A stretch of DNA of 30,711 nt from contig JAQUOO010000003.1 of assembly GCA_028717055.1 (NCBI GenBank), positions 1-30,711 on the forward strand, in the 5' to 3' direction. Position 1 is the first letter of the stretch, and the number at the start of each line of letters is the position of its first letter. The notes under the pieces were generated by a model that was given only the letters and a program-made list of their open reading frames with translations, was not told where the DNA came from and did no database searches. Below are positions 7,492-14,971 of this stretch, one piece after another. The stretch is from Candidatus Omnitrophota bacterium (GTDB taxonomy: Bacteria; Omnitrophota; Gorgyraeia; Gygaellales; Profunditerraquicolaceae). The translations under genes and the position numbers were made by a program.

Positions 7492-7524
7492 GGCGTCTGT
7501 TTTCTGCGACGCCATTTTTATTTT
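7492..7524 (+). terminator. Terminator-like hairpin in the leader of the ABC-3C operon
   Basis: GGCGTC (7492-7497) pairs with GACGCC (7508-7513) around a 10-base loop, followed by ATTTTTATTTTAG. It lies about 60 bases after the start site predicted from the promoter at 7400-7427 and before the HNH gene. It could end a short RNA, attenuate the operon, or terminate upstream transcription. Confidence 0.5.
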
Positions 7525-7550
7525 AGTAACTTAGGTTTAAAAAGGCTCAG

Positions 7551-8312
7551 ATGAATGCGGATAAAAGAAAAACTCCTCCAGCCAAAGACTTAAAAATTCT
7601 CTATATACGAAGCGGCAATCGGTGTGCTATACCAAGTTGTAGAAAGGAATTAGTCATTAACAAAACCACCGAAGATGGGGAGTCAATAATTGGTGAAGCG
7701 GCTCATATTAAAGGGGAAAGAGAAGGCGCAGCGCGTTATGATTCTGCCATGACAGATGAACAAAGAAATTGTCATGAAAATTTAATTTTTGTATGCAGAG
7801 ATTGTCATAAAATTATTGATGACCAGGAAAATACATATACAGTTGAAAAGCTTATTGAAATTAAGGAGCAACATGAAAAATGGGTATTAGAATCTACGCA
7901 AAAAGAAATTATAAATGTTACTTTTGCAGAACTCAGCGTTGTTACGAATTATTTGGCTTCAGCTAATTTTGTTTCAAGTAGTTCATATACGGTTGTTCCG
8001 CCAAGGCAAAAGATTGCAAAGAATAAATTATCTGGAGAGGTTGATAGGTTGATAGTAATGGGACTAACGCAGGCAGAACAAGTCGGGGATTTTATAAATA
8101 AATGTATTGATATCGATTTTGGAAAACGTCTTAAACAGGGTTTTGTCGCGGAATATGAGCGTTTGAAGAATGAAGAGAGAATTGATGGAGATAACTTATT
8201 CTTTAGTCTTCTCGACTTCGCTTCTAATAAAAGCAATGATTTTACAAAAAGGGCGGCTGGGCTAGCAGTTTTAGTTTATTTATTTGAGAAGTGTGAGGTT
8301 TTTGAAAAATGA
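7551..8312 (+). CDS. HNH endonuclease-type effector of an ABC three-component system
   Basis: A 253-residue protein. The N-terminal half carries a zinc-bound HNH domain: CAIPSC (Cys25, Cys30), EAAHIKG (His52), NCHENLIFVCRDCHKIID (Asn77, Cys82, Cys85, His86). HNH domains cut DNA or RNA. The C-terminal half (about 120-253) has no motif I recognise and is a candidate docking domain. The gene ends in an ATGA overlap with a 75-residue middle component, which itself overlaps a DUF2326-type ABC ATPase by ATGA. This order (effector, small middle protein, coiled-coil ABC ATPase) is that of the ABC three-component conflict systems, where the effector is variable. A direct antiviral role is inferred, not shown. 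Confidence 0.8.
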   Translation: MNADKRKTPPAKDLKILYIRSGNRCAIPSCRKELVINKTTEDGESIIGEAAHIKGEREGAARYDSAMTDEQRNCHENLIFVCRDCHKIIDDQENTYTVEKLIEIKEQHEKWVLESTQKEIINVTFAELSVVTNYLASANFVSSSSYTVVPPRQKIAKNKLSGEVDRLIVMGLTQAEQVGDFINKCIDIDFGKRLKQGFVAEYERLKNEERIDGDNLFFSLLDFASNKSNDFTKRAAGLAVLVYLFEKCEVFEK

Positions 8313-8536
8313 TTCTTCCGGATAAGCATATTAAGTTATCAAATTCAATATTAAATGTAGGCGCTCTACTTCTAAAATATATTGGTGAAGGAAAAACAGT
8401 TAGTTCTTTGTGGGATGAGTCACGCAGGTCTCCGGAGATAAAGACTTTTGACAAATTTAGCCTTGGTTGCGATTTACTTTTTATCTTCGGTCTTATTGAG
8501 TTTAAAGATGGGTTATTGAAGAAAGCAGAAAGATGA
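8309..8536 (+). CDS. ABC three-component middle component (MC6-like)
   Basis: A 75-residue protein starting MILPDKHIKLSNSILNVGALLL and continuing with a TVSSLWDESRRSP segment and TFDKFSLGCDLLFIFGLIEFKDG, a compact winged-helix-like pattern. This pattern matches my memory of the small MC6-type middle components of ABC-3C systems. Its start and stop codons overlap those of the HNH gene before it and the ATPase gene after it (ATGA at both junctions), so the three proteins are made in a coupled way. It would link effector and ATPase. Confidence 0.75.
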   Translation: MILPDKHIKLSNSILNVGALLLKYIGEGKTVSSLWDESRRSPEIKTFDKFSLGCDLLFIFGLIEFKDGLLKKAER

Positions 8537-10281
8537 TTTATTCAATTAAATGCGATAAAGAGTCTTTTAAAAGAGTAGACTTTGAGCCAGGCTTCAACGT
8601 AATTCTTGCAGAAAGAACAAAAGAATCTACAAAGAAAGACTCAAGAAATGGACTCGGTAAATCAACGCTTATCGAAATAATACATTTTTGCTTAGGGGCT
8701 AATAAAGGAGAAACCTTAAGTAAAACTGTTTTGGATAATTGGACTTTTACCTTGGATATAGATTTGGCATGTAAGAAATATTCCGTGACGCGCAATACTT
8801 CAAAGACAAATACAATCGTGATAGAGGGTGATTGTGAGAATTGGCCTATAAGGCCAGATTTAGATAAGAAAAGCGGCAAACAAATAATGTCTGTTAGAAA
8901 CTGGAATAGGATTTTAGGCGTTTTAATGTTTGGCCTACAGCCTTTTTATGATGATTTAAAATATGTTCCTACCTTTAGGAGTTTAATTTCTTATTTTATA
9001 AGACGTAACGGACAGAGCGGAGCGTTTTTAAATCCATTTCAACAGTATAAAAGTCAAAAGGAGTGGGATAAACAGCTAAACAATGCGTTTTTACTTGGTT
9101 TGGGTTGGGAATACGCTTCTAAATTGCAAGTATTTAAGGATAGATTGAAAGTTCTCAGTCAAATAAAACAAGAAGCTCAGTCAGGGATACTCCAAAATCT
9201 TATAGGTACGATTGGTGAAATGGAAGCATTGAAGATTAGATTGGAATCACAAATAAAGCAAGGAAAGGAACAATTAGACAATTTTAGAGTTCATCCGCAA
9301 TATAGTAAGATAGAAAATGAAGTTAATCAATTAACGCAAGATATTCATAAATTGGTCAATTCGAACGTAACTAATAAAAGGCTTCTTGAACATTACACAA
9401 TAGCTTTACGAGAAGAGAAAGAAGCTGACCCGCAAGCCGTAACTGATATTTACAAAGAGGCCGGCTTAATAATCCCTGATTCCATCACTAAAGATTTAGA
9501 AACTGTCCTATCTTTCCATCGGCAGATTATTACCAATAGAAAAGATTTTCTTGCTTTGGAAGTTAAGCGCATTGAAAATGATATTGTTAAAAATGAGCAA
9601 AACATACAAAGTTTTTCTATTAAGCGTGCTGATTTAATGCAAGTCTTAGAGAAACATGGTGCATTGGAGGAGTATACTGAACTACAAAATATTCATCAAA
9701 GAAGCATTGCGGAACTGAATGATGTCGAAATAAGGATAGACAATCTTAAGAAATTTGAGCAAGGTAGGAGTGCAGTTACGGTTGAGCAAGAGCTTCTTAA
9801 TCAGCAGGCAGTTGTAGATTTGAGCGAACGAAAAAAACAAAAGGAAGAGGCAATTCTATTATTTAATTCTAATTCCCAAGCGCTTTATCAGGCGCCAGGT
9901 ATTTTATCAATAGATATCTCAAAGACAGGATTTCAGTATGGAGTCAAAATAGAACGGTCTGGGAGCTACGGCATAGGGAATATGAAGATATTTTGCTACG
10001 ACCTTATGCTTGCTCAGACTTGGGCTAAGAAGAACCCGAATTCCACCTATCTTATACATGATAGTATTATTTTTGCAGATGTTGATGAGAGACAAAAAGC
10101 CTTGGCATTAGAATTAGCCAAGAACGAATCAGAAAGACTTAACTTTCAATATATTTGTACTCTGAACTCGGATGCTATTCCTAAAAATGATTTTAGTCCA
10201 GAATTTAATTTAGATAAATATGTTAGGAAAACTTTTACTGATGCTACGGAAGATGGTGGACTTTTGGGTAAGAGATTCTAA
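8533..10281 (+). CDS. DUF2326-type ABC ATPase with long coiled coil
   Basis: A 582-residue SMC/RecN-like ATPase. The N-terminal half-domain has a Walker A motif NGLGKST (residues 39-45) following a FNVILAERT strand. Residues of about 205-435 are rich in Glu, Lys, Gln and Leu and read as two coiled-coil arms. The C-terminal half-domain has GIGNMKIFCYDLMLA and the Walker B stretch STYLIHDSIIF (Asp510) followed by ADVDERQ, the form typical of DUF2326 proteins. It is the sensor/ATPase component of the ABC-3C operon with the HNH protein and the middle component. Such ATPases probably detect invading or abnormal nucleic acid and license the effector; this role is inferred from family reports. The frame is complete and both Walker motifs are intact. 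Confidence 0.85.
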   Translation: MIYSIKCDKESFKRVDFEPGFNVILAERTKESTKKDSRNGLGKSTLIEIIHFCLGANKGETLSKTVLDNWTFTLDIDLACKKYSVTRNTSKTNTIVIEGDCENWPIRPDLDKKSGKQIMSVRNWNRILGVLMFGLQPFYDDLKYVPTFRSLISYFIRRNGQSGAFLNPFQQYKSQKEWDKQLNNAFLLGLGWEYASKLQVFKDRLKVLSQIKQEAQSGILQNLIGTIGEMEALKIRLESQIKQGKEQLDNFRVHPQYSKIENEVNQLTQDIHKLVNSNVTNKRLLEHYTIALREEKEADPQAVTDIYKEAGLIIPDSITKDLETVLSFHRQIITNRKDFLALEVKRIENDIVKNEQNIQSFSIKRADLMQVLEKHGALEEYTELQNIHQRSIAELNDVEIRIDNLKKFEQGRSAVTVEQELLNQQAVVDLSERKKQKEEAILLFNSNSQALYQAPGILSIDISKTGFQYGVKIERSGSYGIGNMKIFCYDLMLAQTWAKKNPNSTYLIHDSIIFADVDERQKALALELAKNESERLNFQYICTLNSDAIPKNDFSPEFNLDKYVRKTFTDATEDGGLLGKRF

Positions 10282-10302
10282 ATAAATCATGTATATTTTC
10301 CG

Positions 10303-10923
10303 ATGAGTAACGGTCTCTTTTACAAAGATGAATATTTGTTTCATATAACGCACATAAAAAATCTACCCGCGATATTAAAAAAAGGAATTCTATGCAAAAA
10401 TCAGCTTAGTGTTGAAAGAATCGGCTATGTAGATGTTGCTGATAGCGATATACAACAAGTACGGGCGCACAAGTGTATACCAGGCACAGAATACACACTA
10501 CATGATTGTGTTCCATTATTTTTTGGCGCGCGTCCTCCAATGCTATTGGCACTAAAAGCCAGAGGTATTTTGCAAGAAGAAATTGTATACATAGTTGTTG
10601 ATTGGAATATTATTAAACAGCCAACAACATGGTTTACTGATGGGAATGCTAGGTCAATAAGGACAACCGAATTTTTTCAGGGAATATCACATATCGATAA
10701 AATTGATTGCGATGCTGTTGATGCTTACTATTGGTCGGATAAGGGGGATGATTTTAAACGTAAAAAACAAGCAGAAGTATTAAAACTTAATAAAGTTTCA
10801 TTAGATGAAATCGCTGGTTTTATAGTGTATAATAATATAGCAAAAGAAAAGGTTACAGAAATACTTAATTCTCAACAGGTCAGGAACAAGGATGTAGTTG
10901 TCGGAGGAGGATTTTATTACTAA
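10303..10923 (+). CDS. darT: DarT toxin, DNA ADP-ribosyltransferase (DUF4433)
   Basis: A 206-residue DarT-family toxin. The family transfers ADP-ribose from NAD+ to thymine or guanine bases in single-stranded DNA, blocking replication and phage growth. Visible marks: the N-terminal LFHITHIKNLPAILKKGIL (His14, His17), Arg54 in QQVRAHKC, the PLFFGARPPMLLAL segment, FTDGNARSIRTTEFF (residues 111-125), and DFKRKKQAEVL, whose Glu158 aligns with the catalytic glutamate. The length fits DarT. It starts 21 bases after the ATPase gene and overlaps the darG start by one base (TAATG), so the toxin and antitoxin are co-translated. No strong ribosome site precedes ATG 10303. The active-site residues look intact. 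Confidence 0.9.
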   Translation: MSNGLFYKDEYLFHITHIKNLPAILKKGILCKNQLSVERIGYVDVADSDIQQVRAHKCIPGTEYTLHDCVPLFFGARPPMLLALKARGILQEEIVYIVVDWNIIKQPTTWFTDGNARSIRTTEFFQGISHIDKIDCDAVDAYYWSDKGDDFKRKKQAEVLKLNKVSLDEIAGFIVYNNIAKEKVTEILNSQQVRNKDVVVGGGFYY

Positions 10924-12014
10924 TGATTAGGTTTCTTAAGGGTGATATATTTCAGTCTAAAACGCAGACTCTTGTTGCTACAGTTAATTGCGTTGGAATC
11001 ATGGGGAAAGGCTTAGCAAAAGAATTTCGCCAACGATTTCCTGAAATGTACAAAGAATACGCTAAAGCATGTAAAAAAGGAGAACTACAGAGAGGGCGCC
11101 TGTATTTATATAAAGATTTACATGGGCAGATATTATGTTTTCCTACAAAAGATAATTGGAAAGGGCCTTCTAAATATGAGTTTATTGAAGATGGGCTCAA
11201 GGCTTTAACAAAAAACTATGAAAAATGGGGAATCACTTCAATTGCAATACCTCCGCTTGGTTGTGGAATGGGAGGATTAAATTGGGATAAGGTTCGTGAT
11301 TTAATCGAAAAACATCTTTCAAAGCTACCAATCGATATTGAAGTTTATGAACCTCTCGAAAGTGGAGACCGTATTCCTCCAAAGAATCCATTTAAAAATA
11401 TGGATAAAGTTAAACTAACTCCTTCATCAGTTTACACCGGAGAAATGATAAGAATCGCACGTAAAGTATTTCCTTCAGGAATACCAATCAGTAGGTTTTT
11501 GTTGCAAAAAATCGCATTTTTTTCACAGATGGCCGGAGTACCAATAAAACTTAAGTTTCAAAAATATAAATTAGGCCCATTTGATTATGCATTAACATTT
11601 AACGTAGACAGATTAGAGGGGTTGTATGTAAGAGATGAATCGCCTACTCTAACTAAATCAAATCTTGTTATTCTCGATGAAAATAAATGGCTAAAGGCAA
11701 TTGAAAAATTAGATTTAGACCTTAATTCAATAAGAGAGAAGATTAATGAGGCAGTTAGCTTTCTTAGTCAATATTCAATACCTCAAATAGAACTATTGTC
11801 TTCAGTGTTGTTAGCATGGGTTTCGTTAGTATCAGGGGGACAGTCGGGAACAACAGAAGAAGTGGTCAATTGTATTCAAAACTGGAAATACCAGAAATTT
11901 AGCAATGAAGAGATTATCGAAGCGTTAGAAGTGTTGATTAAAAAGGGCTGGCTAAATCCACACGAACCCAATGAAAACACTATAATTCTCGCCTTCCATA
12001 ATGGTAAAACGTAA
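10923..12014 (+). CDS. darG: DarG antitoxin, macrodomain DNA ADP-ribosylglycohydrolase
   Basis: A 363-residue two-domain antitoxin. Residues 1 to about 150 are a macrodomain: FLKGDIFQSKTQTLVATVNCVGIMGKGLA (Asn22), a CFPTKDNWKGPS loop with Lys80 at the place of the catalytic lysine in known DarG proteins, and IAIPPLGCGMGGLNW. It removes ADP-ribose from DNA bases and so reverses DarT damage. Residues of about 160-363 form a helical C-terminal domain of the kind reported to bind and neutralise DarT directly. The start codon overlaps the darT stop. The gene is full length and seems functional. Confidence 0.9.
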   Translation: MIRFLKGDIFQSKTQTLVATVNCVGIMGKGLAKEFRQRFPEMYKEYAKACKKGELQRGRLYLYKDLHGQILCFPTKDNWKGPSKYEFIEDGLKALTKNYEKWGITSIAIPPLGCGMGGLNWDKVRDLIEKHLSKLPIDIEVYEPLESGDRIPPKNPFKNMDKVKLTPSSVYTGEMIRIARKVFPSGIPISRFLLQKIAFFSQMAGVPIKLKFQKYKLGPFDYALTFNVDRLEGLYVRDESPTLTKSNLVILDENKWLKAIEKLDLDLNSIREKINEAVSFLSQYSIPQIELLSSVLLAWVSLVSGGQSGTTEEVVNCIQNWKYQKFSNEEIIEALEVLIKKGWLNPHEPNENTIILAFHNGKT

Positions 12015-12061
12015 GGCCTATAATCCCCATAGCATCTATAAATTGTAGAAAAATATTGAAT

Positions 12062-12250
12062 ATGTTAGAAAAACGCTTCATCGGAGCAAAAGAACTCTCC
12101 GGATATTTAGATGTTAGCGTAAATACCATACGTTCTTGGATTTGGCAAAGACAAATTCCATATTTTAAGATAGGACGACTTGTTAAATTTGACGTGAAAA
12201 AGATAGAAGGTTGGCTTAAAGATAGGGAGGTTAAAGTCTTTTCAGAATAG
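12062..12250 (+). CDS. Small HTH protein, excisionase/MerR-like
   Basis: 62 residues. IGAKELSGYLDVSVNTIRSWIWQRQIPYFKIGRLVKFDVKKIEGWL is a typical helix-turn-helix of the AlpA/excisionase DNA-binding type (HTH_17): one HTH, then a wing with R-x-V-K-F and a final W-L helix. In integrative elements such proteins serve as recombination directionality factors or as regulators. It lies 48 bases after darG. ATG 12062 is preferred over TTG 12056. The ribosome site is weak. Confidence 0.8.
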   Translation: MLEKRFIGAKELSGYLDVSVNTIRSWIWQRQIPYFKIGRLVKFDVKKIEGWLKDREVKVFSE

Positions 12251-12253
12251 GAT

Positions 12254-12469
12254 TTATTTGAAGTCCAATAGTTTTGGAATGGAAATTTCGAAAGCTTTGG
12301 CGAGTTTTTCTAATGTGTTTAAAGTAGGCGAAGAAGGTTTCTTGCTTTCCAGCCGCTGAATATATTTATATTCCAAGTCCGCTAATTCTGCCAGCGCTTG
12401 TTGCGTTATCTTCTTTTTCTTCCGCAAGTCTTTTAGGTGCCTTCCGAATTCGGTATTTATATTTTCCAC
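12254..12469 (-). CDS. XRE-family HTH regulator
   Basis: 71 residues on the minus strand. The HTH_3 domain covers nearly all of it: HLKDLRKKKKITQQALAELADLEYKYIQRLESKKPSSPTLNTLEKLAKAFEI, with the usual Q-A-L-A-E-L / Y-I-Q-R-L-E pattern. It is transcribed away from the zinc-ribbon gene and toward the preceding HTH gene. The spacer of the promoter at 12499-12527 holds an imperfect inverted repeat, a plausible operator for this repressor. Its target is inferred from position only. Confidence 0.85.
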   Translation of the reverse strand: MENINTEFGRHLKDLRKKKKITQQALAELADLEYKYIQRLESKKPSSPTLNTLEKLAKAFEISIPKLLDFK

Positions 12470-12498
12470 GCCATAATTGTCTCATAAAAATCCTTGTC

Positions 12499-12527
12499 TT
12501 GACACCCACGATAGTAGGTGCTACAAT
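12499..12527 (+). promoter_or_regulatory. Near-consensus promoter with operator-like repeat
   Basis: TTGACA (12499-12504), a 17-base spacer, and TACAAT (12522-12527). The spacer contains CACCCAC / GTAGGTG (12503-12509 and 12514-12520), an inverted repeat with one mismatch in seven positions. It drives the zinc-ribbon gene, with a leader of about 55 bases, and may be repressed by the divergent XRE protein. Confidence 0.7.
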
Positions 12528-12590
12528 CTGCTTGAATATCAATTGGTTATATTCAAAGCGATAATAAATAGACAAAAAAAGGAACACTTT

Positions 12591-13133
12591 ATGAAGAAAT
12601 GCCCGAAGTGCGGAACACTGAATAATCTAGATGCCTTTAGATGCAAAAATGAGGATTGTTCGGAGATATTGCCACAAAACCAATCGGAAGAAATAACTAC
12701 CGATAAAAGAAAATGCCCATATTGTGCCGAAGAAATACAACCCGAAGCAATTAAGTGTAAGCATTGCGGAGAATTTATCAGCCAAGGAGAAAGCGAAGGA
12801 GCGGTAAAGAAAGAATCCACAGATACCAAAGACATAAAAGGGAAGGGAATGGCTTTAGCTTTTGGCGCAGGTATGGCTATGAGCGGTTGTTTCTTTTTGG
12901 TGGGGATACTTTTATGTTTAACAGGAATACTGCTGCCAATAGGCATTATTTTTATTATTATAGGGATAATAGTGCTTTTTCTGTCTCCATTTTTTGGGTC
13001 GACAAGCATTGAAGGAGACTGTCCTTACTGTAATGCTAAAGTAATCAGCTCGGTTTCAAAAGAGGGTGGAGTAAATTGTCCGACTTGTCAAAAAAGAATT
13101 GTAGTCCGTGATAAGAAATTTTTCAAAGCATAG
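12591..13133 (+). CDS. Membrane zinc-ribbon protein of unknown function
   Basis: A 180-residue protein with three zinc-binding cysteine sets: Cys4/7/18/23 and Cys42/45/56/59 at the N-terminus, and Cys144/147/163/166 at the C-terminus. Between them lie two hydrophobic helices (about 88-111 and 113-136). The ends are thus cytosolic zinc ribbons tethered to the membrane by a hairpin. ATG 12591 has AAAGGA 7 bases upstream; an upstream in-frame extension to 12477 would include the promoter and is rejected. It has its own strong promoter. The reverse strand is open for 156 codons here but has no protein-like features. Function is unknown. Confidence 0.75.
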   Translation: MKKCPKCGTLNNLDAFRCKNEDCSEILPQNQSEEITTDKRKCPYCAEEIQPEAIKCKHCGEFISQGESEGAVKKESTDTKDIKGKGMALAFGAGMAMSGCFFLVGILLCLTGILLPIGIIFIIIGIIVLFLSPFFGSTSIEGDCPYCNAKVISSVSKEGGVNCPTCQKRIVVRDKKFFKA

Positions 13134-13202
13134 ATATTGCCACAGAATTAACATTAGCCAAATATTAAATTACCTCCTAAATAAAAAATCCTAGAAAAAT
13201 AC

Positions 13203-13231
13203 TTGACAAAAATAATTAATTGTTGTAAATT
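13203..13231 (+). promoter_or_regulatory. Promoter of the MerR-like gene
   Basis: TTGACA (13203-13208), a 17-base spacer, and TAAATT (13226-13231). The palindromic operator at 13236-13257 begins 5 bases downstream and would cover the transcription start. Confidence 0.55.
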
Positions 13232-13235
13232 ATAA

Positions 13236-13257
13236 ACACACGCAACATTGCGTATAT
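13236..13257. promoter_or_regulatory. Palindromic operator, copy 1
   Basis: The core CGCAACATTGCG is a near-palindrome; 19 of 22 positions match the perfect palindrome at 13815-13836. It lies just after the -10 box of the promoter and before the start of the MerR-like gene, where a bound protein would block transcription. Confidence 0.7.
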
Positions 13258-13275
13258 CCAGGAGTGAAGATATAT

Positions 13276-13800
13276 ATGCGTAGAGTATGGTATGGAAAAG
13301 ACGAAAAGCGAGTTACCGAACTTTTGAATAAGTATTCAAAGAGCGGTAAAATTCCTTTATCAGAAGTCCACGATTGGTATGAAAAGAATAAAGGAATACC
13401 AATAAGGACTTCTCAGTGGTATGTACAAGAGGAATTTATCCCCGCGCCTTCTTATAAGGGAAGAGAGGGATATTACTCTTTAGAAGATTTTAAAATCGTA
13501 AGGGAAACGATTTATATCATCGGCTGGATTAAGAGCAGTTCTAAAGTCAAGATTACAAGGCTGAAGCGAGTATTAAAGAAATATGCTAAAGACCGCCAGG
13601 CAATATTAAACACCTTGTTGAATCTGGTTGAAGAGTTTCCTATATATTCCACAGATGCTGTTGATGAAGAAGACCGCTATGATATTTTTTGTGATATGCT
13701 CTGGAAAGAAGTATTTGACAGATTGGATAAAGGCGTGAATTTAAAAACTCTGAAGTTAACTGAAATCGCGGAAGAAGTTCGTAAGAAAATAGGGGGATAA
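13276..13800 (+). CDS. MerR-like winged-helix protein
   Basis: About 174 residues from ATG 13276 (a GTG at 13264 in the same frame overlaps the ribosome site). The segment TSQWYVQEEFIPAPSYKGREGYYSLEDFKIVRETIYII resembles the MerR HTH and wing (Y-x-x-E/G-x-I-P-x-P, then G-x-x-Y-Y-S-x-E-D). The C-terminal half is helical and charged with no effector domain I recognise. It has its own promoter; copies of a 22-bp palindrome stand before and after it, which suggests that it or the next XRE protein regulates both genes. The function beyond DNA binding is unknown. Confidence 0.6.
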   Translation: MRRVWYGKDEKRVTELLNKYSKSGKIPLSEVHDWYEKNKGIPIRTSQWYVQEEFIPAPSYKGREGYYSLEDFKIVRETIYIIGWIKSSSKVKITRLKRVLKKYAKDRQAILNTLLNLVEEFPIYSTDAVDEEDRYDIFCDMLWKEVFDRLDKGVNLKTLKLTEIAEEVRKKIGG

Positions 13801-13814
13801 ATTTTTTTACTATA

Positions 13815-13836
13815 ATATACGCAATATTGCGTATAT
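13815..13836. promoter_or_regulatory. Palindromic operator, copy 2 (perfect 22 bp)
   Basis: The left half ATATACGCAAT and right half ATTGCGTATAT are exact reverse complements. It sits between the MerR-like gene and the XRE gene, 17 bases before the ATG at 13854, and overlaps the place where a -10 region would be (TATAAT at 13811-13816 lies at its edge). Confidence 0.75.
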
Positions 13837-13853
13837 TTGTCAGGAGGGGAAAT

Positions 13854-14030
13854 ATGGGATTTGATAGGGTCAAGTTAAAAGCCATGTTAATGCGTAAAAA
13901 CATCTACCAATATGATTTTGCGAATAGACTCAATGTAACTGAGTCCTATTTAAGTAAGATTCTTAAAGGTAGGATTAAGCCAGGTAGTAAGTTGATTGCC
14001 AGAATGTCAATTATCCTCAAAAATAAATAA
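13854..14030 (+). CDS. Small XRE-like HTH protein
   Basis: 58 residues, nearly all one helix-turn-helix: VKLKAMLMRKNIYQYDFANRLNVTESYLSKILKGRIKPGSKLIARM, of the Cro/C1 type. A strong AGGAGGGG site lies 6 bases before ATG 13854. A perfect palindrome lies just upstream, so autoregulation is likely. In such elements Cro/C1-type proteins usually control integrase or excisionase expression; here the excisionase-like gene and integrase follow directly. Confidence 0.75.
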   Translation: MGFDRVKLKAMLMRKNIYQYDFANRLNVTESYLSKILKGRIKPGSKLIARMSIILKNK

Positions 14031-14084
14031 AAGGATTTTATTTTGTTTGATAGTTTGTTTCAAGTAGCGGAGGGGAGTGAAGAA

Positions 14085-14261
14085 ATGGAAGAAATACTTT
14101 TGGTGGAAGATATCGCAAAAGCCTTGCATATAAAACCCAATACGATTCATAGTAAGCGATGGCAAGAAAAATCAGGTTGTCCGCTAATAAAAAGAGGCAA
14201 GAGGTTATATTCTTCTTCTCAGGATTTCTGGAATTGGTTTAAGGGCGACAGGAGACAATGA
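14085..14261 (+). CDS. Excisionase-like HTH protein
   Basis: 58 residues from ATG 14085, chosen over TTG 14043 because GGAGGGGAG precedes it. LLVEDIAKALHIKPNTIHSKRWQEKSGCPLIKRGKRLYSSSQDFWNWF is an HTH_17-type fold as in AlpA and excisionases. It overlaps the integrase start by ATGA, so it is coupled to the integrase, as is usual for a directionality factor. Confidence 0.75.
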   Translation: MEEILLVEDIAKALHIKPNTIHSKRWQEKSGCPLIKRGKRLYSSSQDFWNWFKGDRRQ

Positions 14262-14971
14262 AACGATATAATGGTGTAAGAGTTATAGAAGAAGGTAAGG
14301 TCTATGAAGTAAACTTTCGTCCTTTTAAGAAGGCCGGTAGGATTTTCAGGCGCGTGGAGGCTGCTTCTAAGCAAGAAGCGTCTATTAAACGTTCAGATTT
14401 GATGGCTAAGGCAGGGAAAGAAGCTTCAGAGGGTAAAATTGATTACTCAAGTTCAGATTTCTCTAAAGCGCTTGGAGATTTAATCGCAGATGTGATGGCT
14501 GATGACCGTTCCGGAACCACAGAGGCGAATTTTAGGAAGAAAGCAGGAAAGTATCGCAATGTTTTTAATAGAATGTTCCATGATTTTAAAAATGTAAGGT
14601 TTCCTACGATAAGAACTCCAAGTCAATTAACCTTACCATTTTTTACCCACTACAAGAACTACTATTGCAACGAATTGGGCAAGGCACGAGGTTGGAGGCA
14701 AGAATTAACTACGATTAAAGCGTTAATGAGGCGTCTTTATAAACTTGGGTATTGTAATGAACAGGTAATAATTGCTTTGAAAGAAATCAAGAAGCCACCA
14801 GCGACACAAAAAGAATATCCTGATATCCCAGAAGATAAGATGCGAGAGCTTTTTAATTTTATAAAAAGAGATAGGATGGATATGTTCCGGCCAATATATT
14901 TTATGCTTAGAACTGGCAGAAGAGTTGAAGAGACAACCAAGATAGAGAGGCGAGATGTAAAATGGGAGTAA
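14258..14971 (+). CDS. Tyrosine integrase, N-terminal part (frameshifted)
   Basis: 237 residues with an N-terminal arm-binding-like region, a core-binding SAM-like region (about 65-180) and the start of the catalytic domain with the first catalytic arginine in MLRTGRRVEETTKI (Arg222). The frame then stops at 14969-14971. The rest of the catalytic domain continues in the -1 frame from about 14962. The joined protein would have about 375 residues, normal for a phage-type integrase. The break is either a real frameshift that inactivates the integrase, a sequencing error, or two coupled polypeptides. Confidence 0.85.
   Translation: MKRYNGVRVIEEGKVYEVNFRPFKKAGRIFRRVEAASKQEASIKRSDLMAKAGKEASEGKIDYSSSDFSKALGDLIADVMADDRSGTTEANFRKKAGKYRNVFNRMFHDFKNVRFPTIRTPSQLTLPFFTHYKNYYCNELGKARGWRQELTTIKALMRRLYKLGYCNEQVIIALKEIKKPPATQKEYPDIPEDKMRELFNFIKRDRMDMFRPIYFMLRTGRRVEETTKIERRDVKWE

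Noticed and set aside
7551..8312. HNH protein as a homing endonuclease
   Set aside because: It is a member of a tightly coupled three-gene operon and is not inserted in another gene.
12477..12590. Upstream extension of the zinc-ribbon gene
   Set aside because: It would cover a near-consensus promoter; ATG 12591 has a good ribosome site.
12539..13009. 156-codon open frame on the minus strand
   Set aside because: Lies opposite the zinc-ribbon gene, whose cysteine sets and ribosome site show the plus strand is coding.
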